From Alkaliphilus peptidifermentans DSM 18978 (GTDB taxonomy: Bacteria; Bacillota; Clostridia; Peptostreptococcales; Natronincolaceae), in the NCBI RefSeq assembly GCF_900101495.1, contig NZ_FMUS01000018.1:37000-100999 (forward strand): 64,000 bases of DNA, read 5' to 3'. The position numbers were made by a program, and so were the translations under genes. Of the stretch, positions 8,863 to 17,500 are shown piece after piece. The notes under the pieces were generated by a model. It was not told the origin of the DNA and made no database searches. It saw only the letters and a list, made by a program, of their open reading frames with translations. Positions within the stretch are counted from its first letter, which is position 1. Each line of letters begins with the position of its first letter.

Positions 8863-9030
8863 TGTTAAATGTTGATTGTTGAATGCTAAGTTGTTGGTTG
8901 ATTAACAATATTTTCTTTGCATACTCAGAGTGATACCAAGATTTATTTTTTTATTTCATTTAGTTTTCCCAATTCTTTAAGTTTTCAACTAAATTGATTC
9001 TTTCATTCAACATTAAACATTCAACATTAT
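8863..9030. repeat. Pair of inverted heptad-repeat arrays
   Basis: Upstream of rbgA the plus strand carries tgtt(a/g)a-type heptads at about 8867-8886. Roughly 115 bases further on, at about 9004-9030, the complementary type cattcaa/cattaaa appears. The two arms are approximate reverse complements of each other, so the segment could form a long stem with a large AT-rich loop. The same 7-bp units recur at other intergenic sites in the window. Confidence 0.6.
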
Positions 9031-9050
9031 TAACTTTCATTTATATAAGG

Positions 9051-9077
9051 AAAGGGACTGTAAACAGTCCCTTTTTT
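9051..9077 (-). terminator. Terminator after rplS
   Basis: A perfect ten-base stem AAAGGGACTG / CAGTCCCTTT with a TAAA loop lies 8 bases beyond the rplS stop. The plus strand has the longer T-run; on the minus strand the run is CCCTTTCCTT. It probably ends the rplS transcript. Confidence 0.75.
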
Positions 9078-9084
9078 GAAATAT

Positions 9085-9447
9085 CTATGCTTTCTTATTG
9101 TACTTTTTCTTTTCCTTAATTTTAAAGGCTGCCTTACCAACTCTATCTCTAAGATAGAATAGTTTCGCTCTTCTAACTTTACCTCGACTAACCACATCGA
9201 TTTTTTCAATTTTAGGAGAGTGCACAGGGAATGTTCTTTCTACACCTACACCATAAGAAATTCTTCTTACAGTAAAGGTTTCAGAAATACCTCCACCTTG
9301 TCTTTTAATAACAATTCCTTCGAATATCTGAACTCTTTCTCTATTACCTTCTTTAATACGTACATGTACTTTTACTGTATCTCCAGTATTGAAATCTACC
9401 ATATCTTTTTTAAGCTGATCATTTACGATTGATTTAATTAAATCCAT
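9085..9447 (-). CDS. rplS: 50S ribosomal protein L19
   Basis: A 120-residue L19 located at the 30S-50S interface. Characteristic stretches are [52 protein letters not shown] and a basic C-terminus. It follows trmD but has its own promoter (9518-9546) and a leader with a GGGCGGTCC-containing structure, as in other Firmicutes where rplS is separately controlled. The length and sequence are ordinary. Confidence 0.97.
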   Translation of the reverse strand: MDLIKSIVNDQLKKDMVDFNTGDTVKVHVRIKEGNRERVQIFEGIVIKRQGGGISETFTVRRISYGVGVERTFPVHSPKIEKIDVVSRGKVRRAKLFYLRDRVGKAAFKIKEKKKYNKKA

Positions 9448-9511
9448 TGCTGTCCCTCCTCTCTTCCTAGACGTTCATATGACTCCTTCATAGAGGACCG
9501 CCCGTAATACC
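9448..9511 (-). ncRNA. Possible L19 leader RNA
   Basis: The short transcript between the rplS promoter and start contains TTACGGGCGGTCCTC followed by CTATGAAGGAG and the GAGAGGAGGG ribosome site. Firmicute rplS genes often carry a small conserved L19 leader thought to bind L19 for feedback control. The position and GGGCGGTCC core are suggestive; I could not compare it with the covariance model. Confidence 0.5.
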
Positions 9512-9517
9512 TTTGTA

Positions 9518-9546
9518 ATTATATCATACCCATTTTCCAATAGCAA
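9518..9546 (-). promoter_or_regulatory. Sigma-A promoter for rplS
   Basis: On the minus strand, TTGCTA (9541-9546) and TATAAT (9518-9523) are separated by 17 bases, immediately beyond the trmD stop codon. This gives rplS its own transcription start and a leader of about 65 bases. Confidence 0.75.
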
Positions 9547-9553
9547 TAGGTAG

Positions 9554-10294
9554 TTACAAACTATCCTTTAATTCCTGGATTATTTTCACTTCTTTTGCTG
9601 TTAGCTTTGTGTTTTTTAATAAATCAGGCCTTTTCTTAAAGGTGATTTCTAGTGATTTTCTACGTCTCCAATTATCAATTTTTTTATGATCTCCTGATGT
9701 TAGTACCTCAGGAACCTCCATACCTCGAAAATCACGAGGTCTAGTATAATGTGGATACTCCAGAAGTCCCGAGTAAAAGGACTCTTCTTGGTATGATTCC
9801 TCCTGTGAAAGTACTCCTGGTATCAATCTAGCTACAGCATCAATTACAACCATAGCTGGAATTTCACCACCTGTTAATACATAATCACCTATAGATATTT
9901 CATCTGTTACTAGATAATCTATAGCTCTCTGATCAATACCTTCATAATGTCCACATATAAAAATCAGACAATCCTCTTTAGCTAAGGCTTCAGCTGCTTG
10001 CTGATTAAAGGGTTTTCCTTTAGGAGACATATATATAGTCTTGGGGTTAATAGCACTGCCTAGCGAGTTAATTACAGCTTTATAGCTGTCAAAAATAGGC
10101 TGAGGGGTCATAACCATTCCTGCTCCGCCTCCGTAGGGATAATCATCAACCTTCTTATGCTTGTTGTCTGTATAGTCCCTTATATTGATGCACTCAATAT
10201 CCAGCAGGGCTTTTTCTCGTGCCCTTTGAAGTATACTTGTTCCTAAGGTGTTTTTAAACATTTCAGGAAACAGGGTTAACACTCTAACAATCAT
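9554..10294 (-). CDS. trmD: tRNA (guanine37-N1)-methyltransferase
   Basis: A 246-residue SPOUT methyltransferase that makes m1G37 next to the anticodon to prevent frameshifting. The trefoil-knot SAM site is visible in MSPKGKPFNQ, IFICGHYEGIDQRAIDY and DEISIGDYVLTGGE, and the YPHYTRP motif lies further on. Its ATG shares one base with the rimM stop (TAATG), so the two are translationally coupled. The length is normal and the order rimM-trmD-rplS is conserved. Confidence 0.97.
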   Translation of the reverse strand: MIVRVLTLFPEMFKNTLGTSILQRAREKALLDIECINIRDYTDNKHKKVDDYPYGGGAGMVMTPQPIFDSYKAVINSLGSAINPKTIYMSPKGKPFNQQAAEALAKEDCLIFICGHYEGIDQRAIDYLVTDEISIGDYVLTGGEIPAMVVIDAVARLIPGVLSQEESYQEESFYSGLLEYPHYTRPRDFRGMEVPEVLTSGDHKKIDNWRRRKSLEITFKKRPDLLKNTKLTAKEVKIIQELKDSL

Positions 10295-10788
10295 TAAATC
10301 ATTCCTTCAATGGGTTTTACAATGATTTTTTTTGCTTCTATATCAATTACAGGCATAAATTCCTTTACTGCCGGTATCATGACTTCCTTACCCTTATCAT
10401 CCCTAATAACGTATACTTCGCTTGGTCCTGTTTGTATTATATCCTTAACCTGTCCTAGATAGACTTCATCTATAGTATAAACATCCAGACCAATAAGATC
10501 AATTATATAATAGGTGTCCTCTGGTAGCTCTCTACGCTGAGTTTCATCTATATATAATTGTTTTCCCTTAAGCCCTTCAACTAAATTAATATCCTCATAA
10601 TCATTAAAGGTAAGCACAACCATATTCTTAACATACTGAAGCTTTTTTATTATAAGCTTATGGGTTTTATCCAAATAAACATATTGTAATTCCTCAAAAC
10701 GTTCTGGATAGTCGGTGGTTGGAATAACCTTAACACCACCCCTTATACCATGAGTATTTACTATCTTTCCAACTCTTAAAAATTGCAT
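10294..10788 (-). CDS. rimM: 16S rRNA processing protein RimM
   Basis: A 164-residue 30S maturation factor with an N-terminal RimM domain (FLRVGKIVNTHGIRGGVKV) and a C-terminal PRC-barrel (about 95-164, with YYIIDLIGLDVYT and VMIPAVKEFMPVIDIEAKKI). It binds S19 and assists 16S 3'-domain folding. It is coupled to trmD by a one-base overlap. A structured repeat, rather than the ylqD gene seen at this place in B. subtilis, separates it from khpA. Confidence 0.95.
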   Translation of the reverse strand: MQFLRVGKIVNTHGIRGGVKVIPTTDYPERFEELQYVYLDKTHKLIIKKLQYVKNMVVLTFNDYEDINLVEGLKGKQLYIDETQRRELPEDTYYIIDLIGLDVYTIDEVYLGQVKDIIQTGPSEVYVIRDDKGKEVMIPAVKEFMPVIDIEAKKIIVKPIEGMI

Positions 10789-10825
10789 ATATCCACCCGC
10801 TTCTTAAATAGGTTCAGATAAATAG

Positions 10826-10923
10826 AAAACCCCCATATCCTTCATCGATAAGAAAATCAGTACCCCACGTATAAATACGCTGTAGTGGCAGTGTTCCCTT
10901 ATGTCTCAGATTTGGGGGCTTTT
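10826..10923 (-). repeat. Structured repeat between khpA and rimM (diverged copy of the 48-kb element)
   Basis: On the minus strand this segment begins AAAAGCCCCCA and ends ATGGGGGTTTTC, forming a strong outer stem with one bulge. Inside are a CGTAT-TT-ATACG hairpin and a CCACT...GTGGG stem. Its core (ACTACAGCGTAT, then TACGT and GATGAAGG-AT-ATGGGGGTTTT) aligns block by block with the element at 47992-48134. It lies inside the khpA-rimM operon, so it is probably transcribed and could act as an attenuator, processing site or passive insertion. Confidence 0.6.
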
Positions 10924-10941
10924 ATTAGTCTAGTTTTATGA

Positions 10942-11169
10942 TTAGATGATTTCAACAATTACTCTTTTATTATCCTTAGTTGCTGCAGCCTTCACTACAG
11001 TTCTAATGGCCTTAGCAATTCTACCTTGCTTACCGATTACTTTACCCATATCTTCTGGGGCTACCTTCAATTCTACAATAATGGATTGATTTCCTTCGAT
11101 CTCGTTGACAACAACTTCGTCAGGACAATCTACTAAAGCTTGTGCAATTACTTTCACTAATTCGCCCAT
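10942..11169 (-). CDS. khpA: KH-domain RNA-binding protein KhpA (YlqC)
   Basis: A 75-residue single-KH-domain protein with the GxxG loop in MGKVIGKQGRIAKAIR. I chose ATG 11169 (MGELVKVIAQALV), preceded by AGGGGG; an upstream ATG at 11190 overlaps the rpsP stop but would place that ribosome site inside the gene. In Firmicutes KhpA binds RNA together with KhpB and influences cell elongation. It directly follows rpsP, the conserved arrangement. Confidence 0.93.
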   Translation of the reverse strand: MGELVKVIAQALVDCPDEVVVNEIEGNQSIIVELKVAPEDMGKVIGKQGRIAKAIRTVVKAAATKDNKRVIVEII

Positions 11170-11189
11170 TTGTGTAAAACCCCCTAACA

Positions 11190-11438
11190 TTATTCTCCAA
11201 TAATGCCGCTTTTCCTAAGTAGATATTTTACAGTATCAGTAGGTTGTGCGCCATCTTTTAGCCACTTTACTGCCTTTTCATCATCTATTTTAATTTCCTT
11301 TGGCTCGGAAACCGGATTATAGTATCCTATTTCTTCAATGAATCTACCATCTCTTGGTGCACGTGAATCAGCCACCACGATTCTGTAGAAAGGTCTTTTT
11401 TTAGCACCCATCCTTTTTAATCTTATCTTAACTGCCAT
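11190..11438 (-). CDS. rpsP: 30S ribosomal protein S16
   Basis: An 82-residue S16 with the family start [21 protein letters not shown] followed by [20 protein letters not shown]. It is an early-assembling 30S protein. It is located between ffh and khpA in the conserved ylxM-ffh-rpsP-khpA-rimM-trmD order and has a strong AAGGAGGTGAAA ribosome site. Confidence 0.98.
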   Translation of the reverse strand: MAVKIRLKRMGAKKRPFYRIVVADSRAPRDGRFIEEIGYYNPVSEPKEIKIDDEKAVKWLKDGAQPTDTVKYLLRKSGIIGE

Positions 11439-11463
11439 TTATTTCACCTCCTTAAAAGTACAT

Positions 11464-12813
11464 TTAAAATTTATTTCCAAAGGGAAGCTTAAATTTTCCT
11501 CCCTTTTTAACACCCTTATCCATATCAGCAAACTGCTTCATCATTTTTCTAGTCTGCTCAAATTGCTTAAGTAGACGGTTAACCTGTTGAACTGAAGTAC
11601 CACTTCCTGCTGCAATTCTTTTTCTTCTACTACCATTTAGCAAGGAAGGATTTTGTCTTTCCTGCTTAGTCATTGACTGAATAATTGCTTGTATATGGAC
11701 AAGCTCCTTTTCATTTACCTCTAATCCTTTTAGTTGCTTACCTGCACCAGGTATCATCTCCAAAAGCTGACTTATAGGTCCCATATTTTTCATTTGCTGT
11801 AGCTGGTCTAAAAAGTCATCGAAAGTAAATGATTGTGTTTTAATTTTGTTTTCTAATTCTTTAGCCTTCTTTTCATCAAAGTTAGCCTGCGCTTTTTCTA
11901 TTAGGCTTAATACGTCTCCCATCCCCAGTATTCTGGAAGCCATTCTATCGGGGTGGAAAATTTCTATATCATCTAGCTTTTCTCCTAAAGCAGCAAATTT
12001 AATTGGTTTATTTGTTACTGCTCTTACCGAGAGGGCAGCCCCGCCTCGTGTATCTCCATCCAGCTTAGTTAGAATCACACCATCTATCCCAAGCTTTTCA
12101 TTAAAGTGTTCAGCAACATTTACTGCATCCTGTCCAGTCATAGAATCTACAACTAGAAGAATTTCATGGGGTTTGATATTACTTTTAATGCTTTGTAGCT
12201 CTCCCATAAGCTCATCATCTATATGAAGTCTTCCTGCAGTATCCACAATAATTACATCGTTGCCATTACTAATTGCATGTTCTAAACCAGCCTTGGCAAT
12301 ATCAACAGGATTTTGCTTGTCTCCCATTGAGAAAACAGGTACATCAACCTGACCACCAACAACCTGTAGCTGCTTTATTGCAGCTGGACGATAAATATCA
12401 GCCGCTATTAAAAGTGGTCGTTTACCCTGTTTTTTTATCAGCTTAGCAAGTTTTCCACCGGTTGTTGTTTTACCAGCTCCTTGTAGGCCCACAAGCATAA
12501 TAACAGTAGGTGGCTTGGAAGAAAAATTTATTTTGCTCTGGGTCGTACCCATTAAAATAGTTAATTCATCATTAACTATTTTAATTATCTGCTGTCCAGG
12601 AGTTAGGCTTTCTAAAACCTCTGCACCAATGGCCCTTTCCTTGACTTTATTAACAAAGTCCTTTACCACCTTAAAGTTTACATCTGCCTCAAGAAGGGCC
12701 ATCTTGACTTCTCGCATTGCGTCATTAACATCTTTTTCGTTGACTTTACCCTTGCCCTTAAGCTTATGCAGGGTGTTCTGTAGCTTTTCCGCCAATCCCT
12801 CAAAAACCATCAT
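11464..12813 (-). CDS. ffh: Signal recognition particle protein Ffh (SRP54)
   Basis: A 449-residue SRP GTPase. The N domain (1-100) is followed by the G domain with P-loop GLQGAGKTTTG (about 109-119), DTAGRL and TKLDGDTRGG, then a methionine-rich M domain (about 300-449) with RKRIAAGSGTSVQQVNRLLKQ, which binds SRP RNA and signal peptides. It targets nascent membrane proteins to FtsY and the Sec translocon. It lies 15 bases after ylxM. Confidence 0.98.
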   Translation of the reverse strand: MMVFEGLAEKLQNTLHKLKGKGKVNEKDVNDAMREVKMALLEADVNFKVVKDFVNKVKERAIGAEVLESLTPGQQIIKIVNDELTILMGTTQSKINFSSKPPTVIMLVGLQGAGKTTTGGKLAKLIKKQGKRPLLIAADIYRPAAIKQLQVVGGQVDVPVFSMGDKQNPVDIAKAGLEHAISNGNDVIIVDTAGRLHIDDELMGELQSIKSNIKPHEILLVVDSMTGQDAVNVAEHFNEKLGIDGVILTKLDGDTRGGAALSVRAVTNKPIKFAALGEKLDDIEIFHPDRMASRILGMGDVLSLIEKAQANFDEKKAKELENKIKTQSFTFDDFLDQLQQMKNMGPISQLLEMIPGAGKQLKGLEVNEKELVHIQAIIQSMTKQERQNPSLLNGSRRKRIAAGSGTSVQQVNRLLKQFEQTRKMMKQFADMDKGVKKGGKFKLPFGNKF

Positions 12814-12828
12814 GAAACCTCCTTGAGA

Positions 12829-13194
12829 TTAGTTCAGCATATCCGTCAATAGCTCTTTAATAATATTTGTTTCCTGTCTTAATACTTCCTTAGAAGCACC
12901 AGTATTTATAAGATTATCCAGACCTATGATTTTTTGAAGTGCCTTTTCAACATTTTCAGTTTTATCTGTAAATAACTGTATTAGTTTGAGTTTTTCTTCA
13001 TATTCATATAATATCTTTTCAGTTCTTTTTATTGTGTCATATACAGCCTGTCGTGATATATTAAATACCTCAGCTATTTCGCTTAATGAGAAATCCTGAT
13101 TATAATAGTAGTCAATCATATCTCTCTGACGTTCGGTCAAAAGCTGACTATAAAAATCATAAAGCATAGTAATCTCAATAGTTTTTTCTATCAT
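12829..13194 (-). CDS. ylxM: YlxM family helix-turn-helix protein
   Basis: A 121-residue protein of the YlxM/UPF0122 family. A sigma-70 region-4-like helix-turn-helix is visible at about 22-65 (LTERQRDMIDYYYNQDFSLSE, then IAEVFNISRQAVYDTIKRTE), followed by a coiled-coil-like C-terminal half. In streptococci YlxM modulates SRP GTPase activity and RNA binding. It is the first gene of the ylxM-ffh operon, and a palindrome sits at the predicted transcription start, so autoregulation is possible (inference). Confidence 0.93.
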   Translation of the reverse strand: MIEKTIEITMLYDFYSQLLTERQRDMIDYYYNQDFSLSEIAEVFNISRQAVYDTIKRTEKILYEYEEKLKLIQLFTDKTENVEKALQKIIGLDNLINTGASKEVLRQETNIIKELLTDMLN

Positions 13195-13218
13195 AAAATC
13201 ACTTCCTATGATTTTTAG

Positions 13219-13242
13219 CTGTAAAGGTAGTTTGCTTTACAG
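13219..13242 (-). promoter_or_regulatory. Palindrome at the ylxM-ffh transcription start
   Basis: Perfect eight-base arms CTGTAAAG and CTTTACAG flank an 8-base spacer. The palindrome begins about 5 bases downstream of the -10 hexamer, so it spans the predicted start point. It could be an operator or a 5' RNA hairpin. It lacks a T-tract typical of a terminator. Confidence 0.5.
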
Positions 13243-13246
13243 AAGT

Positions 13247-13275
13247 ATTTTATAATAAAACCATGATACTGTCAA
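13247..13275 (-). promoter_or_regulatory. Sigma-A promoter for ylxM-ffh-rpsP-khpA-rimM-trmD
   Basis: Minus-strand TTGACA (13270-13275) and TAAAAT (13247-13252) are separated by exactly 17 bases, a near-consensus promoter located in the ftsY-ylxM gap. Confidence 0.85.
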
Positions 13276-13288
13276 ACACTTTTTATAA

Positions 13289-14515
13289 TTATTCTTCTCC
13301 GAACAACGCATTAACAAAACTTTGGGAGTCAAACTCCTGTAAATCCTGCATCTTTTCTCCTACACCAATAAGCTTAACAGGTATTGCCAGCTCCTGACTT
13401 ATACCTACCACAACTCCACCCTTTGCAGTTCCATCCAGCTTGGTAAGCACCAAACCAGAAATATCTGTAGCTTCTTTAAAAACCTTTGCCTGTTGAATAG
13501 CATTTTGTCCGGTAGTAGCATCCAACACAAGTAAAACTTCTCTGGTGGCCGTCGAATATTCTCTTTCAACAATTTTCGATATTTTTCCTAATTCATTCAT
13601 AAGATTTTTCTTATTATGAAGTCTACCTGCCGTGTCACATATTAAAACATCAGCCTGTCTTGCTTTAGCAGCTTGAATTGCATCATAAATAACTGCTGCG
13701 GGATCTGACCCCTCTTGATGGCTAATTACCTCTACTCCTACCCTATCACCCCAAATTTTTAGCTGCTCGACTGCTGCAGCCCTAAATGTATCACCGGCGG
13801 CTAGAAGCACCTTTTTGTTTTGTTTTTTAAGCTTATGTGCTATTTTCCCAATAGATGTAGTTTTACCAACACCATTGACTCCAACTACAAGAATTATTGC
13901 CGGGGAGGGCTCAATATTTAATTTTTCGTCTGCAGAAAATTTACCTAAAATTTCTTTAAGCTCTTCCTTCAACAACTCTTTTATCATTTCTGGTTCCTTA
14001 ATTTTATCTGTTTTTATTTTATCCCTTAATGAATCCATAATGCTCATGGTGGTTTGTACACCAATATCTGCTGTTATTAGAATTTCTTCTAATTCCTCCA
14101 ACAGCTCCTCATCAATCTTTTGATAGGATTTAACAAGGTTTTCTATTTTTCCTGTAATACCCTGTTTAGTCTTTGAAAGCCCTTCTTTAAGGCGTTTAAA
14201 AAGGTTAAAGGGTATTTCTTCCACTTCTTCTGGTTCTGGCTCTTTTTCTGGTTCTTGCTCTTTTTCTGGTTCTTGCTCTTCTTCAGGTTCTTCCTCCAAG
14301 AAATCTATCTCATCGTTAAATCCTTTTTCTAGTATTTCAATTGTTTCATCGGTAAGTGGCTCTTCAGTCTCTTCTGCCTCCAATATTTCTATTTCATCAT
14401 CCTCTTCTATTTCAATAAGATCCTCCGATAAGTGCTGAATTTCCTCAATATCCTCACGCTTCTCTAATTCCTTCTTATCTTCTTTTTTAAATCTATCAAA
14501 TAGCTTTTTAAACAT
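13289..14515 (-). CDS. ftsY: Signal recognition particle receptor FtsY
   Basis: A 408-residue SRP receptor. The first ~105 residues are strongly acidic, with Glu/Pro/Lys/Gln-rich repeats around 75-100, matching the membrane-associating A domain. The NG domain follows, with GVNGVGKTTSIGKIA, DTFRAAAVEQL, DTAGRLHNKKNLMNEL and TKLDGTAKGG. It docks SRP-ribosome complexes at the membrane. It is 12 bases after smc, the usual smc-ftsY pair. The acidic repeat is low complexity and probably length-variable between strains. Confidence 0.97.
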   Translation of the reverse strand: MFKKLFDRFKKEDKKELEKREDIEEIQHLSEDLIEIEEDDEIEILEAEETEEPLTDETIEILEKGFNDEIDFLEEEPEEEQEPEKEQEPEKEPEPEEVEEIPFNLFKRLKEGLSKTKQGITGKIENLVKSYQKIDEELLEELEEILITADIGVQTTMSIMDSLRDKIKTDKIKEPEMIKELLKEELKEILGKFSADEKLNIEPSPAIILVVGVNGVGKTTSIGKIAHKLKKQNKKVLLAAGDTFRAAAVEQLKIWGDRVGVEVISHQEGSDPAAVIYDAIQAAKARQADVLICDTAGRLHNKKNLMNELGKISKIVEREYSTATREVLLVLDATTGQNAIQQAKVFKEATDISGLVLTKLDGTAKGGVVVGISQELAIPVKLIGVGEKMQDLQEFDSQSFVNALFGEE

Positions 14516-14527
14516 AAAAATTCCCTC

Positions 14528-17500
14528 CTAGCTGGCTATATCATCATTTTTATCAGCAAGCTTAACTGAAACCAAAGATGAAACCCCCTCTTCCTCCATA
14601 GTGACACCATATAGGGCATCAGTAATCTCCATCGTTCCCTTTCTATGGGTAACTATAATAAACTGAGTGGTTTCTGAAAGCTCCTTTAAGAAGCTTGAAA
14701 ATCTCTGAACATTTGCATCATCTAGGGCTGCTTCTATTTCGTCTAGAATACAGAATGGGCTAGGCTTCACCAGCAATATGGCAAATAAAAGGGAAATTGC
14801 TGTAAGGGCCCTTTCTCCACCAGATAATAATGATAAATTCTGAAGCTTTTTACCCGGCGGCTGAGCAATAATATCCACACCTGATTTCAATATGTTTGCT
14901 TCATCCTCCAATATCAAATCAGCCTTTCCTCCTCCAAATAACTTTATAAACACATTATTGAAGTTCTCCCTAATGATTTGAAACTGATTGATGAATTGTA
15001 TCTCCATATTTTTTTCCATTTCGTCGATGACATCCTTCAAGGATTCTTGTGCTTGATAAAGGTCGTCCTTTTGCTTCTTAAGGAAATCGTATCTTTCCTT
15101 AACCCTTTCGTATTCATCGATTGATTCAAGATTAATGTTCCCTAAAGCTCTTATTTCATCCTTATACTCCTTGATTTCTCTTGTTGCCTTCCCTATGTCC
15201 TCAATTTCTTGTTTCATCTCCTGTGCACTATTATATGTTAGCTCATACTCTTCCCAAAGTTTGTTATAATAGGACTGTTGCTGCATTTCAAGCTTTGTTT
15301 TCTTTAAATCAAGCTTATGACCATTTTCCTGTATATCTGCAGTTACCTGTTGATTTGCTTCTAGTCTTCGTTTTATATTTTCTTCTTCTTTTAATATCTC
15401 ACTCTTTTTTATCTTCAATTCTTCCAGTTTTAATTCGAGGTTTTTTCCTTCTTCCCTCAAAAGAGTCAGTTCACTTTGGGTTTGATTGATTTCTTCCTCA
15501 AGGTGAGAATATTTGCTGTTTATATTAGCAACTTCATTTTGCTTAAGTATTTTAAGCTTCTCTGCTTTTTCAATGGTAGCTTGAAGGTGATCTATTTCCT
15601 GAAGCAGCGCTCTTTTTTGTCCCTCCACCTCTGCTTCCTTCACCTTACTCTGTGTTATTTCTATGTTCAATGCCTCCTGCTTTTCTTTTTCCAACTGTAA
15701 ATTCCTATGGATTTCATTGACGGTTTGACGAGTATCTGATATATGATCTTCAATCTTAAGAATTTCCTCATCAATAATTAATTGCTTCTTATTAGAATCT
15801 TCATTAACATTATTTAATTGCTTAATTTCACCTTCTATTTGTAGGATTGAAGCTCTATATTGTATTTCTTCCTTTTTTGCCTGTTCAATTTTATTAAGTA
15901 AAGTAGCTTCTTTAATTTTGTTTTTCTGTAGAGTATTATTTAGATTTAAAAGTACCTGGGTATATTCCTTTTTCTTTGAAACCATGTTATCCAGCTTATT
16001 TTTTTGATTATCCATTCTTAACTCAAGAGTATGAATTTGACTCACCAAGTCTTCTAATTCCCTCTTTCTACCCAAAATACCAGCTGTGTTTTTAATACTG
16101 CTTCCTCCTGTTAATGAGCCTCCAATATTTATAACATCACCATCTATTGTAACAATTTTAAGCTTATATTGAAGTTTTTTAGCCACAGCAATACCCACAT
16201 CAATATTTGGTACGATTAAAACTCTAGCGAGAAGATTAGAAAATATATTTTTATACTTCTCATCACAACTAATAATATCCAATGCTATTTCTACATTCTT
16301 TTGTTCACCAATAATCCTATGCTCTTCGTTGTTAATATTTCTACTCTGTATAGCACTTAAGGGTAATATAGTAATTCTACCAAGATTATTTCTTTTCATA
16401 TGCTCTATCAATCTCTTAGCATCTGCTTCAGTTTCGCTTACAATATTCTGTATAGCTACACCTAGTGCAGTTTCTATTGCTACCTCATAACCCTTGGGCA
16501 CCTTTAATAGGTCCGCCACAACACCATATATACCCTTACCTAGAGTAGGATTCTTTTCACACGCCTGAAGAATGTTTTTAACACTCTTATTAAAGCCTTC
16601 GTGATCCTTCTCCATTTCCTCCAGTACATTTCTTCTAGATTGGCGATGATTAATTTGATTTTTTAGAACCTCCAACTGCTGTGAATCCGTTGTTATGTTA
16701 TTATCTAGCTTTTCTTCTAGTCCTTTTATTTCTTTAGCTTCTTCCTCAATTGAATCGATACTATGTACTAACAGTTTTAAATTTTCTTCCAAGCTTGTAA
16801 CTTCAGTGTTTTTTTCCTTAAGTTTTTCATTGAAATCACATAATTCTTTATTAATTTGATGAAGGCGCTCCTCCATTGTTCTTATCAAGGTTTTTAAACT
16901 ATTTAACTCGCTTTTCTTATCACTAATTTCATTTAATGCGTCAATAATATAAGATTTAGAATCCTCCATATCTTTCTCTCGAGAGGAATTATGATGAGCC
17001 TGTCTTTCATAGCTTTCCACTTTGTCAATTACTTTCTTTTGTAGTTGGTCTAACTCTTTACAGACCTCTTCCAGCTCAATTAGCTTAATTTCCAGCTGAC
17101 TATTGGCATTTATCTCCTCTTCTTTGAGCTTTAAAATTTCTTCTTTTACTCTTTCAAGATTTTCATCATTATGAAGGGTTTTTTCTTTACTAAGCTGAAT
17201 AGCCCCTTCCTTCTTTTTTATTTCATTTTCAGTATTGAAAAACTTATTTTGAAGATTTGAAAAGCTTTCATCCCATTGATTTAACAATTGATTAACATCT
17301 TCAATCTGCTGATTAAGCTTTTGCTTTTCTTCCTTTTGATTCTCCATAGAGTTTTTCAGAAGGTCTATTTGATCTATAAGCTCCTTTAACCCTGCTTCAG
17401 TTTTATCTATCTCTCTTATAAAAAGATTGACCTCAAGTCTTAATAATTTTTCTTTAATGCCTTGGTATTTAAGAGCTTTTTTGCTCTGATTTTTTAAAGG

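Noticed and set aside
8822..8908. N-terminal extension of rbgA
   Set aside because: It is translated heptad-repeat sequence and lies upstream of the strong GGAGGTGA site used by MMNINWFPGHM.
14221..14300. Repetitive acidic coding segment in ftsY as a possible insertion
   Set aside because: FtsY A domains are normally acidic, repetitive and variable in length.
15181..15489. Plus-strand open frames opposite smc and ffh
   Set aside because: They are antisense shadows of conserved genes, without ribosome sites or recognisable protein motifs.
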